A stretch of DNA of 17,343 nt from CBDVBZ01 sp965372355 (GTDB lineage Bacteria > Krumholzibacteriota > Krumholzibacteriia > WVZY01), in NCBI GenBank assembly GCA_965372355.1, contig CBDVBZ010000077.1, positions 1 through 17,343 of the forward strand, read 5' to 3'. The notes beneath the pieces were generated by a model. The model had not been told where the DNA came from and did not search any database. It saw nothing but the letters and a program-made list of their open reading frames with translations. Of this stretch, positions 7,433 through 16,239 are shown one piece after another. Each line of letters starts with the position of its first letter. Positions within the stretch are counted from its first letter, which is position 1. The translations under genes and the position numbers were made by a program.

Positions 7433-9223
7433 ATGAATGGACGTCAGTTGTGGAGGGTTGCCGCGTGCGCGCTGGTCGTGCTCGCCGCGAGTGTGCCTGC
7501 GGCCGCGCAGAACATCGACGCCAAGGAATACTGGCTCGATAACGGCATGCAGGTATTGATGGTCGAGCGGCATGAAGCCCCGACGATCATGGCCGCAATA
7601 TTCGCCCGGGTGGGCTCGGCAAACGAGACCACGGGCATCACGGGTATCTCGCATCTCTTCGAGCACATGATGTTCAAGGGCACCGAGACGATCGGGACCA
7701 AAGACATCGTGCGTGATCGGGAGATCATGGCGCAGCTCGACTCGCTCAGGGTCCTCATGCGGGCCGAGGAAGATATCATGCGCGAGCAACTGCGTCGGGG
7801 TCAGATCAAAGACATGCTGGATCCCGAGGCCAAGACGCCACGCTACCGCGAACTCGATGCCGAGTTCGATAAACTGATTCTCGAGCAGCGTGAGCTGATC
7901 ATCAAGGACCAGCTCGACGAGCTGTACTCAAAGAACGGCGGGTTCTTTCTGAACGCCTTTACATCGGACGATATGACGGGGTATTTCATTCGCCTCCCCA
8001 AGAACAAGATTGAGTTGTTTATGTGGCTGGAATCCGATCGTTTCAAGGGCCCTGTGTTCCGGGAGTTCTATTCGGAGCGCGATGTCGTGCGTGAGGAGCG
8101 CCGCCGGGGCGTCGATTCGACACCGACGGGTCTGATCGAGGAGGACTTCCGGTCGATGTTCTGGAAATCATCTTCCTACCACTGGGATGTTATCGGCTGG
8201 CCGTCAGATTTGGGCAGCATCACCCGCGAGCAGGCCAATGCGTACTATGATTTGTATTACGCACCCAACAACCTGACGCTGATTCTGGTCGGTGATCTCG
8301 AACCGGATAAGCTGATCAAGATGGTCAAGACGTACTTCGAGCGCATCCCGCGGGGCACGACAGAGCCCCCCGATGTCATTACGCTCGAAGAGAAACAATA
8401 CGGAGAAAAGCGGCTGATCGCGGAAGCGGAGACCAGTCCGCTTGCGGAGATCTGGTATCACACCGTCGCCTGGAAGCACACTGATAGCTATCCGCTGGAG
8501 GTCATGGCCGGGGTGATGAATGGCAAAACCGGACGGTTGTACAAAAAGCTCGTTGAAGAAAAGGGCATCGCCAAGAGCAGCGGTCGTGGCGGCATGCGCT
8601 TCTTCGGAGGCGGCGGTCTGGAGGTCAACGCGTCGCAGGAATCGATGAAGTACGCCGGCTCGTTTCAGATCAGTGCCTCCGGGATCTCAGGTGTGAAGGC
8701 CGAGCAGCTGGAGGAAGCAGTCTATGAAGTCCTCGAAGACCTGCAGGAAAACCCGGTGTTGGATGAGGAACTCCAAAAGGTAAAGAATCAGCTAAGAGTA
8801 GAGAAGATCCGTTTTATGGATATCATGTCGGGGATCGGAATCCTGTTTTACCTCGGCCAGAACGCCGCTCTGGGTGACTGGGCGGAAGTGAACAACAACC
8901 CCGAAATGTGCGACCAGGTGACCGCCGCCGATGTGCAGCGCGTGGCCAACGCGTACTTCCCGAAAGACCAGCGGAACGTGATGATCGTCAACACGAAAGC
9001 TACGGCGGAAGGTGAGGGCGGCGAAGCGCAGGATCCGCGATACGTTCAGATGGTGAATATGATCAAGTCGATGGAAGACCCGGCGCAGCTCGAACAGATG
9101 ATGGGGATGATGTCCTCGCAGATGGATCAGGTCGAAGATCCCGAGCGGAGGGCACGGATGGAAGAGCTGCTCAAGCTTGCCGGAGAACGTCTCAAGGAAC
9201 TCAAAGCGGCTGATGCTGACTAG
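7433..9223 (+). CDS. Exported M16 zinc metallopeptidase, catalytic subunit
   Basis: A 596-residue protein with a Sec signal peptide (about 1-25, cleavage after 'VPAAA'). It carries the inverted zinc motif HLFEH (His74, Glu77, His78) of M16 (pitrilysin/insulinase/MPP) peptidases. The third ligand is probably Glu221 in 'ERDVVREERR'. About 142 residues separate the motif from that Glu, against about 75 usually. The extra stretch (roughly 95-165) is highly charged and heptad-like, a likely coiled coil. The second half has the M16C fold, but the R/Y substrate-binding pair is missing: Val374 and Lys381 occupy those places. The C-terminal tail is rich in Met, Gln and Glu. It should cut short or unfolded peptides outside the cytoplasm. 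AAGGAG precedes the ATG by about 7 nt. Its partner gene starts 27 nt downstream. Confidence 0.93.
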   Translation: MNGRQLWRVAACALVVLAASVPAAAQNIDAKEYWLDNGMQVLMVERHEAPTIMAAIFARVGSANETTGITGISHLFEHMMFKGTETIGTKDIVRDREIMAQLDSLRVLMRAEEDIMREQLRRGQIKDMLDPEAKTPRYRELDAEFDKLILEQRELIIKDQLDELYSKNGGFFLNAFTSDDMTGYFIRLPKNKIELFMWLESDRFKGPVFREFYSERDVVREERRRGVDSTPTGLIEEDFRSMFWKSSSYHWDVIGWPSDLGSITREQANAYYDLYYAPNNLTLILVGDLEPDKLIKMVKTYFERIPRGTTEPPDVITLEEKQYGEKRLIAEAETSPLAEIWYHTVAWKHTDSYPLEVMAGVMNGKTGRLYKKLVEEKGIAKSSGRGGMRFFGGGGLEVNASQESMKYAGSFQISASGISGVKAEQLEEAVYEVLEDLQENPVLDEELQKVKNQLRVEKIRFMDIMSGIGILFYLGQNAALGDWAEVNNNPEMCDQVTAADVQRVANAYFPKDQRNVMIVNTKATAEGEGGEAQDPRYVQMVNMIKSMEDPAQLEQMMGMMSSQMDQVEDPERRARMEELLKLAGERLKELKAADAD

Positions 9224-9250
9224 CGCGCTCGCCAAAGAAGGAGAACGAAG

Positions 9251-10756
9251 ATGAAAATGTCATCCGTTGTGTTACTCGGCCGGCCGATCGCGCTGGTGGC
9301 GATCGTGTTGACGGCCGTGATGTTTGTTTGCCCGCCCGTGCAGGCCGGCGACATCGTTGATCACCCGGACAAGCTCAAGTTCAAAGACCTGAACTACAAA
9401 CCGCCTAAAGCAAAGGACTACAAGCACACACTCAAATGCGGAGCCACCGCCTATGTAGCCGAAAACAAGGAAGTCCCCACGCTGCAGGTGACCGTCCTGC
9501 TGCGCGCCGGCTCGATGTACGAGCCGGTGGACAAGGCAGGGCTGGCCGATATGACGGGCTACCTGATGCGAAACGGCGGTGTCGAGGGAATGACCGCGAG
9601 TGAGCTCGACGAGAAAATCGCTCAACTGGCGGGTGAGGTCTCGGTCAATATGAGTGGTTCGCGCGGTACCGCCAGGTTGTTCTGCCTGTCGAAAGACACG
9701 GATGAGGGGCTGGCGTTGTTGAAAAGCGTCCTGCGGACGCCGGTCTTCGACGAGAAGGCGATCGATCGCTACCGGACGGATGTGTTGTCGGAACTCGAGC
9801 AGCGCAACGCCAACACGAGCGACATAGAATCTCGCGAGTGGCAGTTCCTCATGTACGGTGACCACCCGAGTACGATTCCATACCGTCGGACGGAGCAGTC
9901 CATCAAATCGATCACACGGGAAGACATGGCTGCCTTCCACAAACAGTATTTTTTCCCAAAGAACTTTATATTCGCCGTCTCCGGGGATTTCAAGACCAAG
10001 GATATACTGAAGAAACTCAACGATATGCTTGCCGGCTGGCCCGATCACGGGTTGGATTTTCCGGTGATTCCGGACGAGATTCCCGATCCAGAGCCGGGCG
10101 TGTATATGATTGAGAAGGAAGATGTCAACCAGTCACGCATCCGTCTTGGACACATCGGTGTCAAACGGGGCATGCCCGACGAGTACGCCCTGCTGGTCAT
10201 GAACGACATCCTCGGCGGCGGTGGTTTTACATCGCGTATCGTCCGTCGGGTGCGCTCGGATGAGGGACTGGCCTACAGCGCGGGTAGCAGGTTCGACAGG
10301 CCGGTTCTTTATCCCGGCACATTCCGGGCGTGGTTCCAGACAAAGCACGCCACCGCGGCGTTCGGTACCCGTCTCATTCTCACGGAGATCGACCGTATCC
10401 GTATCGAGGCATGCGAAGAGGAGACTGTCGAGAACGCCAAGGCGAGTTTTGTCAGCAACCTCGTTAATCCGTTCAGCAGCAAGAATGCTATCGTGAACAC
10501 GTTTGCCGACGACGAGTACACGGGGCGGCAGAAGGATTACTGGCAGAACTACGCGAAGAACATGAATGCCGTCACACCCGACGACGTTCTCGCCGTCGCG
10601 AAGAAGTACCTGCACCCAGACAAACTGGTGTTTCTCATCGTCGGCGATCCGGAGGCCGTGCAGAAGGGATCGGATAAGCACGATGATCGCTTTTCCGATT
10701 TCGGTGAGATCGTCATACTGCCGCTGCGCGATCCGATGACGCTGGACGCGAAGTAG
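9251..10756 (+). CDS. Exported M16 family protein, non-catalytic partner subunit
   Basis: A 501-residue M16 family protein with a signal peptide (about 1-32, 'ALVAIVLTAVMFVCPPVQA'). Where the zinc motif should be, after 'KAGLA', it reads DMTGY (100-104), so all three HxxEH residues are lost and it cannot bind catalytic zinc. It does keep the substrate-binding pair typical of M16B partners: Arg335 and Tyr342 in 'RRVRSDEGLAYSAGSRF'. This complements the upstream subunit, which has HxxEH but lacks R/Y. That is the known arrangement of heterodimeric M16B peptidases and mitochondrial MPP. AAGGAG lies 8 nt before the ATG, and the gene follows its partner by 27 nt, so translation of the two is likely balanced in one operon. 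Confidence 0.93.
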   Translation: MKMSSVVLLGRPIALVAIVLTAVMFVCPPVQAGDIVDHPDKLKFKDLNYKPPKAKDYKHTLKCGATAYVAENKEVPTLQVTVLLRAGSMYEPVDKAGLADMTGYLMRNGGVEGMTASELDEKIAQLAGEVSVNMSGSRGTARLFCLSKDTDEGLALLKSVLRTPVFDEKAIDRYRTDVLSELEQRNANTSDIESREWQFLMYGDHPSTIPYRRTEQSIKSITREDMAAFHKQYFFPKNFIFAVSGDFKTKDILKKLNDMLAGWPDHGLDFPVIPDEIPDPEPGVYMIEKEDVNQSRIRLGHIGVKRGMPDEYALLVMNDILGGGGFTSRIVRRVRSDEGLAYSAGSRFDRPVLYPGTFRAWFQTKHATAAFGTRLILTEIDRIRIEACEEETVENAKASFVSNLVNPFSSKNAIVNTFADDEYTGRQKDYWQNYAKNMNAVTPDDVLAVAKKYLHPDKLVFLIVGDPEAVQKGSDKHDDRFSDFGEIVILPLRDPMTLDAK

Positions 10757-10809
10757 ATGCGCAGACGTTTGTAGCGTGGCACGAGGGCCACATATCCACG
10801 GAGGAGCAC

Positions 10810-10851
10810 ATGGAACAACCAAGATCACCCGTGAAACAACCAAGATCATCC
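10810..10851 (+). repeat. In-frame 21-bp tandem duplication at the start of the POT gene
   Basis: Positions 10810-10830 and 10831-10851 match at 18 of 21 bases, with AACAACCAAGATCA identical in both (10814-10827 and 10835-10848). The copies encode 'MEQPRSP' and 'VKQPRSS'. The second copy begins with GTG, so the duplication also copied the start codon position. Only the first has the GGAGGAG ribosome binding site at usable distance. Confidence 0.8.
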
Positions 10852-12120
10852 TTTCCGCCGGTTTTTTGGGTCGCGAACGGGATCGAGATTCTCGAGCGTT
10901 TCGCCTACTACGGCATCTACTTTAGTTTCGGGATTTATCTGACGCACCTGGGATACAGCACGGATCAACTCGGGGTTATCCAGAGCTTGTTCCTCCTGGT
11001 CTCTTATCTCGTTCCAGTGGTTTCGGGTACCTTTGCCGATCGCTTCGGATTCAAAAAGGTGCTCATCATCTCGTATCTCGCGTACTTGCCGGCCATCCTC
11101 ATGCTGATCGTGGCCAAGTCGTTCTCCGGCATCGCGCTCACGATGCTCATGATCGGACTGGCGGCGGGCATCTTCAAACCGCTCATCGCGGGCACGGTGA
11201 GGGCCGTTACGGACAAGACAAACAAGACGCTTGGATTTGGGATCTTCTACGCGATGGTGAATGTCGGCGGCTCTCTTGGGCCGCTCGTTGCGGGTATGCT
11301 GAGGGCGATCTCCTGGCATTATGCGTTCATCGCATCGGCGATCGCTATCTTCTGCATGCTTCTCATTACGATATTCTTCTACAAGGAACCCGAGAGAGAG
11401 AGTGAAGGGGCAACACTCAGTGACAAGTTCAAGGATATCTGGGTCGCTCTAAGTGATATCAAGTTCTCGGTATTTCTCGTTCTACTGGGGATCTTCTTCT
11501 GGCTCCCCTTTTGGGCTTTTTTCAATATTTGCGCACTCTATGTAGATAGCAACGTCGATACGGCCCAACTCTACAATAATATCCGGAGCGTTCTCGGTAC
11601 ACCGTTCGCAAACCTCATTTCAACGGAAGAGAACGGGGTCAGACACGTGATGGGCGAGACGATCGCTCACACGGGCTGGATCATCATGATTCTGCAGGTC
11701 TTCGTATCGAGGATCTTCGAGAAGTTTCCGGCGATGCCGTCCTTCCTTTTTGGTCTGTTTATCGCGGCACTCGGCTTTGTTGTCCTCGGTCTGGCGAACA
11801 TCTCGGGGGCTTCTTTGGTCTTTGTCGGAATTTTGTTATTCGCCATCGGGGAGATGATCTCTTCACCCCGTATCCAGGAGTACATCACCTGGATTGCCCC
11901 AAAGGAGAAGGCCGGTCTCTACATGGGGGCCAACTTCATCGCCGTTGCGATTGGTGGGCTTCTAAGCGGTTTCACGTATACGGTGTGGTACGGTCGCTGG
12001 CAGGATGGCGGTCACCCGGACTATGTCTGGTATTTGCTCGCAGGGCACCTGATCGTGGCGATCGTCGCCTTCCTCATCTTCAAGGCGGTAGCCGGGGAGT
12101 TCCAGGAGCAGGAGGAGTAG
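10810..12120 (+). CDS. POT/PTR family proton-coupled peptide transporter (MFS)
   Basis: A 436-residue MFS protein with about 12 hydrophobic helices. The first helix has the POT signature ExxERFxYYG (Glu26 to Gly35, 'EILERFAYYG'), which couples proton movement to peptide binding. Helices 4-5 have 'AGIFKPLIAG', with the lysine characteristic of POT members, then 'GIFYAMVNVGGSLGPLVAG'. The predicted role is H+-driven uptake of di- or tripeptides at the inner membrane. At 436 residues it is somewhat shorter than well-studied POTs (about 480-520). It starts 53 nt after the M16 partner gene, with GGAGGAG just before the ATG. This suggests products of the peptidase are imported by this carrier. The first 21 nt of the gene are duplicated in frame. 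Confidence 0.88.
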   Translation: MEQPRSPVKQPRSSFPPVFWVANGIEILERFAYYGIYFSFGIYLTHLGYSTDQLGVIQSLFLLVSYLVPVVSGTFADRFGFKKVLIISYLAYLPAILMLIVAKSFSGIALTMLMIGLAAGIFKPLIAGTVRAVTDKTNKTLGFGIFYAMVNVGGSLGPLVAGMLRAISWHYAFIASAIAIFCMLLITIFFYKEPERESEGATLSDKFKDIWVALSDIKFSVFLVLLGIFFWLPFWAFFNICALYVDSNVDTAQLYNNIRSVLGTPFANLISTEENGVRHVMGETIAHTGWIIMILQVFVSRIFEKFPAMPSFLFGLFIAALGFVVLGLANISGASLVFVGILLFAIGEMISSPRIQEYITWIAPKEKAGLYMGANFIAVAIGGLLSGFTYTVWYGRWQDGGHPDYVWYLLAGHLIVAIVAFLIFKAVAGEFQEQEE

Positions 12121-12193
12121 GCGGGGCGTAGGGCAGCGAAAGCGATACCAGAGGAATTCTCGGCGACAGGACCCGCGATGCACGGCAAAGAGG

Positions 12194-13840
12194 CTACTTG
12201 TTCCAGGCCTTCATGATCTCGCCAAAGCACTGGAGGCCGGCGTGAAGCACGCCCCCGTATCCTCCGCCGGGCTGGGTCCAGGCGCTGGACAGGAACAGGT
12301 TCTTGACCGGTGTCACCTGGGGCATGCGGTTGGGCATCGCGTTGTTCAGGGTCTGGTCCCACCCGTACATGGCGCCCCGGTAGTTGCTCGTGTAGCGGAG
12401 ATTCGTCAGCGGTGTAGCGGTGACCTTGACTTCGATCGCTTCCCGCAGGCCCGGCAGGAGGGTCTGCTCGACCTGATCGATAAGGTGATCCGCGATCCGT
12501 TCCTTCTTCTTGCGGTAGGTGTTCTTGTTGCCAGCGATGTAATCGGCCTCGTACGTTTTCCAGTAGTCATATCCGTGGAGCGCTATGATGTTCAGCGTGT
12601 TCTTTCCCGGAGGGGAATAGTCGTCGAGCACGTTGTCGTAGAGTGTCAGGCCGAACCCGGACCCGTCGACCTTGCCCTCCATGAGGGCCTGGAACGTGCC
12701 GTCAGCATCGTATCCCGGCTCGTAAAAGATCTCAGAGTCCGTGATACCGGTTTTCTTCACCAGGTTATTTTTCAGTCCCAGCCAGATCTGAAACGAAGAA
12801 AGCGATACGGAATACTCCTTCATTTTGTTCCTGTACGCGCTGAGGAAATCGGCCTCGCCAATCATTGAGTGGAACGTGTCATAGGCGTTGGCGTTGGACA
12901 CGACCACACGGCCCTTGTACTGCGTGCCGTCGGAGGTTACCACGCCGCGCGCGGCCTGATCTTCGACCGCAATCCGCTCCACCCTGGTATTCAGCAACAC
13001 TTTACCCCCGCGCTCCTCGATGAATCTGACAAACGCGTTGCTGATGGCCTGCGACTTGCCTTTTGGGTAATAGCCCCCGTTTTCCATGTAACCGATTACC
13101 GGCAGAGCGTAGTAGATGGACGCGAGCCTGGACGGTGGCAGACCATAGTAGCCCCACTGTGCGTTCACGATCGCCTTGAGCTTTGGATTCTTGAGGTGCT
13201 CGTCGGCGATTTGGCCCCACGTGCGGTTGAAAGCTTTGTACACAAAGGGAAATTCTGCAGGGAAATTGTTGTAGTCGACCTCACCATCTGCCGCCGACAG
13301 GCGACCGATGTCCTCGGTGATGCCTTTCATGTCAGTGAAGACGCCGTCGATTCCCGCGTGCTCGTCTGGAAAGTGCGATTTCAGGGTGCTGATATAGCCC
13401 GGCAAATCTCGCTGGGGCACCGTGATGTCGTAGTCGGGGTAGATGGCCCGGTACAAGGTTGGGTGCAGCACGAATTCCACGTCGGTGATTTCGGGAAAAC
13501 CGGGTATCAAGTTGTGGGAGCCATCACGCTCGCCGACCGCGGTCGAGTGAAGCGAGGCGTCGAACTCGAACCCCCCGGGGCGTTTGAAGCACGTGGCGTA
13601 GCCGCCCGGCTTGTCGTGTTGTTCCAGCACGAGCGGTCGAAATCCTTGACGCGCCAGCGCCGCCGCGCACGCCAGACCACCCAGGCCCGAACCGATAACG
13701 ATCGCGTCCCAGTCATCGGTCTTCGAGTCCTTCGAGGCAGACGCAGCGCGTGGAAACGCCGACCAGTCAAACGCCATAACCGGCAGTGACATTAGCAGCG
13801 ATTTGACGAATTGCCTTCTATCCATTTCTTGAGGAAACAT
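12194..13840 (-). CDS. Tat-signal FAD-dependent oxidoreductase, RetSat/CrtI (phytoene desaturase-like) family
   Basis: A 548-residue flavoprotein from the ATG at 13840, with AGGTGA about 9 nt upstream; a GTG two codons earlier is too close to that site. The N-terminus 'MDRRQFVKSLLMSLPVMAF' has a twin-arginine motif (Arg8-Arg9) and a hydrophobic stretch, so the folded protein is probably exported by Tat. Residues about 45-80 are the Rossmann FAD site: 'AIVIGSGLGGLACAAALA', acidic Glu73 in 'VLEQHDKPGG', then 'YATCF'. The C-terminal 'KNLFLSSAWTQPGGGYGGVL' is the second FAD contact typical of CrtI, CrtISO and retinol saturase. These enzymes desaturate, isomerise or saturate polyene lipids; the substrate here is unknown. 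It lies 93 nt downstream of the OPT transporter gene on the same strand and converges on the POT gene. Confidence 0.87.
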   Translation of the reverse strand: MFPQEMDRRQFVKSLLMSLPVMAFDWSAFPRAASASKDSKTDDWDAIVIGSGLGGLACAAALARQGFRPLVLEQHDKPGGYATCFKRPGGFEFDASLHSTAVGERDGSHNLIPGFPEITDVEFVLHPTLYRAIYPDYDITVPQRDLPGYISTLKSHFPDEHAGIDGVFTDMKGITEDIGRLSAADGEVDYNNFPAEFPFVYKAFNRTWGQIADEHLKNPKLKAIVNAQWGYYGLPPSRLASIYYALPVIGYMENGGYYPKGKSQAISNAFVRFIEERGGKVLLNTRVERIAVEDQAARGVVTSDGTQYKGRVVVSNANAYDTFHSMIGEADFLSAYRNKMKEYSVSLSSFQIWLGLKNNLVKKTGITDSEIFYEPGYDADGTFQALMEGKVDGSGFGLTLYDNVLDDYSPPGKNTLNIIALHGYDYWKTYEADYIAGNKNTYRKKKERIADHLIDQVEQTLLPGLREAIEVKVTATPLTNLRYTSNYRGAMYGWDQTLNNAMPNRMPQVTPVKNLFLSSAWTQPGGGYGGVLHAGLQCFGEIMKAWNK

Positions 13841-13933
13841 GGCCACACGTCACCTGATTTGCTGAAGTTCGCGTTGCAGAAGATCGCGGGCAGCGATCTC
13901 TTCACACTTTTTCGATCGTTCCAGGCCGGACGG

Positions 13934-15868
13934 CTAACTGATCCGTTTCGCCATTCGATAGAGGAAATACCCCAGAAAGCCGAACGCAATCGTGGACACG
14001 ATCTGGCCCATCCATTCGGCCGGGTAGTGGATCTGCGTGAACTTTGGTGTCTGCGTCGTGATCACGGCAATTACCGCGATCAGGACACCCGCCATCCCTT
14101 CACCCGCAATATAGCCGGAACTCAGTAGCACACCCTGGTCCTTGCCTTCCTCTCGCTTCGCACCGTAGTGGGTATCGACGTAGTGCCGCAGCAGTCCGCC
14201 GAGAAAGAGCGGTGACATCGATTCGAGCGGAAGGTACATACCGACCGCGAAGGCTAGCGGTGGGAGTTTGAGGAGCGTGATCACCACCGCACAAATCGCA
14301 CCGACGCCGACAAGATCCCATCTCAAATCACCCCCGAGGACACCGTCCAGGACCGTTTTCATCAGGGTTGCCTGGGGGGCGGGCAATGCGTCCGAGCCAA
14401 ACCCGTACGCCTTACCCAGATAGAAGACTGAGAGACAGACAAAAAAAGCGGACCCAATCGCGCCGATCAGCTCCACGGTCTGCTGCTTTCGCGGCGTGGC
14501 GCCGAGGAGGTATCCGCTCTTCAAATCCTGAGAGATATCACCCGCGATCGAAGCCGACACGCACACAACGGTGCCAATGGTGAGTGCGGTAATCTTGCCG
14601 GAGAGATCCGTCCAACCGAGAAGCTTGAAAATAAGGCCCGTCCCCAGCAGCGTGACGATCGCCATGCCCGATGTAGGATTGGAAGACACACCGATGAGAC
14701 CCACGATGCGTGAGGAGACGGTGACAAAGCAAAAGGCAAACACCGCGATGGCAAGCGCGCTCATAAAGCGCATTGCGAGAAACGTTTCCTCACCCAGAAT
14801 CCCGGGGATGAACGTCAGGACGGCGACGATCAGCGATATTCCACCGAGTACCCACTTGAGGGACAGATCCTGTTCGGTCCGCAGCTTGGCCTCCCTGAGA
14901 GCCGAGGCGCTTGACTGGAGCTCCCTCATACCGATCCTCAGCGACTCTACCATCGTCGGAATCGACCGCACAACCGTGATGATACCCGCAGCCGCCACAG
15001 CTCCTGCGCCGATGATCCGGATGTAGGCGTCCCATATCCGCCATTCCGACAGCTCACCGATTCTGGTGACGGATGGGTCCAGGCCCTTCGATTGCAGATA
15101 GGCAAGTGTGTTGTCGGCAATCAGTGTATCCCCGAACTTGTACGCGATGATCGGAATGATGATGATCCAGGAGAGCAACCCGCCGCCCACCATGATCGCA
15201 CCGATCCTCCTGCCGAGAATGTACCCGACGCCGAGGAGCGCCGGGGTGGTGGATACGCTGATCATGGCTTTCTTGATGAACGGCAGTCTGAAGGCGACCT
15301 CTTCCGGCCAGAGATAGAATAGCCGGGTGAGACATTTGTAAATAACACCGATACCGAGCCCGACGAACACGTTCTTTGCCGTGGACCCGCCACCCGTGGC
15401 GGCGATCAACACCTGCGCCGCGGCCGTGCCCTCGGGGTAGGGGAGGTTCTTATGCTCTTTGACGATAAGGAATTGGCGGAGTGGAATCATGAGCAGCACG
15501 CCCAGGAGTCCGCCGCATGTGGCGAGCATTGTCATCTGAATGAGCGTCGGTTCGTGCCCCCACATAAACATCGCGGGAATCGTAAAGATGATGCCCGATG
15601 CCAGTGATGAGCTGGCCGAGCCCGCCGTTTGTGAAATGTTGCATTCGAGAATCGTGGGTTTGCCAAAGACCGGTGTGAGAACACTCAGGATGGCGACGGA
15701 GACGACGGCGAGCGGGATCGCCGTGCTGATCGTAAGACCGACGCGCAATCCCAGATAGGCGTTGGCACTCCCAAAGACCGCGCCGAGTATCACGCCCAGC
15801 ACGACGGTCTTGACGTTCAGGTCCTTCATCGTGGAGTCGGCTGGGACGTACGGCTTGAATTCTGCCAT
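13934..15868 (-). CDS. OPT family oligopeptide transporter
   Basis: A 644-residue integral membrane protein of normal length for bacterial OPT carriers, with roughly 14-16 hydrophobic helices. Recognisable family blocks are the N-terminal 'KTVVLGVILGAVFGSANAYL' followed by 'GLRVGLTISTAIPLAVVS', and 'KPTILECNISQTAGSASSSL' followed by 'ASGIIFTIPAMFMWG'. The middle block 'LPYPEGTAAAQVL' is also typical of the family. OPT proteins import oligopeptides, or metal chelates in the YSL branch, by proton symport; which applies here is not decided. AAGGAT lies about 5 nt before the ATG. The upstream 116 nt show no strong promoter. With the POT carrier 1.8 kb away and the exported M16 pair, it fits a peptide-scavenging neighbourhood. 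Confidence 0.93.
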   Translation of the reverse strand: MAEFKPYVPADSTMKDLNVKTVVLGVILGAVFGSANAYLGLRVGLTISTAIPLAVVSVAILSVLTPVFGKPTILECNISQTAGSASSSLASGIIFTIPAMFMWGHEPTLIQMTMLATCGGLLGVLLMIPLRQFLIVKEHKNLPYPEGTAAAQVLIAATGGGSTAKNVFVGLGIGVIYKCLTRLFYLWPEEVAFRLPFIKKAMISVSTTPALLGVGYILGRRIGAIMVGGGLLSWIIIIPIIAYKFGDTLIADNTLAYLQSKGLDPSVTRIGELSEWRIWDAYIRIIGAGAVAAAGIITVVRSIPTMVESLRIGMRELQSSASALREAKLRTEQDLSLKWVLGGISLIVAVLTFIPGILGEETFLAMRFMSALAIAVFAFCFVTVSSRIVGLIGVSSNPTSGMAIVTLLGTGLIFKLLGWTDLSGKITALTIGTVVCVSASIAGDISQDLKSGYLLGATPRKQQTVELIGAIGSAFFVCLSVFYLGKAYGFGSDALPAPQATLMKTVLDGVLGGDLRWDLVGVGAICAVVITLLKLPPLAFAVGMYLPLESMSPLFLGGLLRHYVDTHYGAKREEGKDQGVLLSSGYIAGEGMAGVLIAVIAVITTQTPKFTQIHYPAEWMGQIVSTIAFGFLGYFLYRMAKRIS

Positions 15869-15984
15869 ATCACATCCTTGGGCGTGGCTTCAGAACGGCT
15901 CATGTACCAAACGGATAGCCAAGTTGGGTAACTATAGCAAGATCAGGCGGATCGAATCCAGAAAAAAGAGTGAGTCCCGACCCA

Positions 15985-16239
15985 TCAGCCAACAGAGGCC
16001 GCCGGACGCTTCAAAAAGCGGCAGTAGAGATAGTGCTGCTCGGTGCCCGAAGGCGTGACATGCGTTTCGTTGGCTGTCTGCACGAGTTCGAATCTGCGCC
16101 CGAGGGTCTCCGAGAGCGAGGCGGCATTATAGCGGGCGACCTCGAGGGCGGCGCGAGAAATATCAAGGACGGTCAGATCCTCGAATCCATCGTTGAGGAG
16201 TGCGTCAAAGAGGAGGGAGGTGCCGACTGCAACAACAAA
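15985..16239 (-). pseudogene. Class I SAM-dependent methyltransferase remnant with internal deletion
   Basis: Read on the minus strand, the frame encodes 'VVAVGTSLLFDALLNDGF' then 'EDLTVLDISRAALEVA'. This is the motif I / motif II region of a small class I methyltransferase (SAM loop, then acidic LDIS). It continues straight into 'RYNAASLSETLGRRFELV' and 'TANETHVTPSGTEQHYLYCR', which is the last quarter of the same family. About 100 residues normally between them, including the motif with the catalytic-site region, are missing at the junction near 16135. The N-terminal portion before motif I is not recognisable either, although the frame stays open to 16377. The result would not bind SAM normally. 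It lies between the OPT gene and the damaged Fe-S gene, in a region that looks eroded. Confidence 0.6.

Noticed and set aside
12242..13789. Two plus-strand ORFs of 208 and 306 residues
   Set aside because: Both are antisense to the well-supported FAD oxidoreductase gene.
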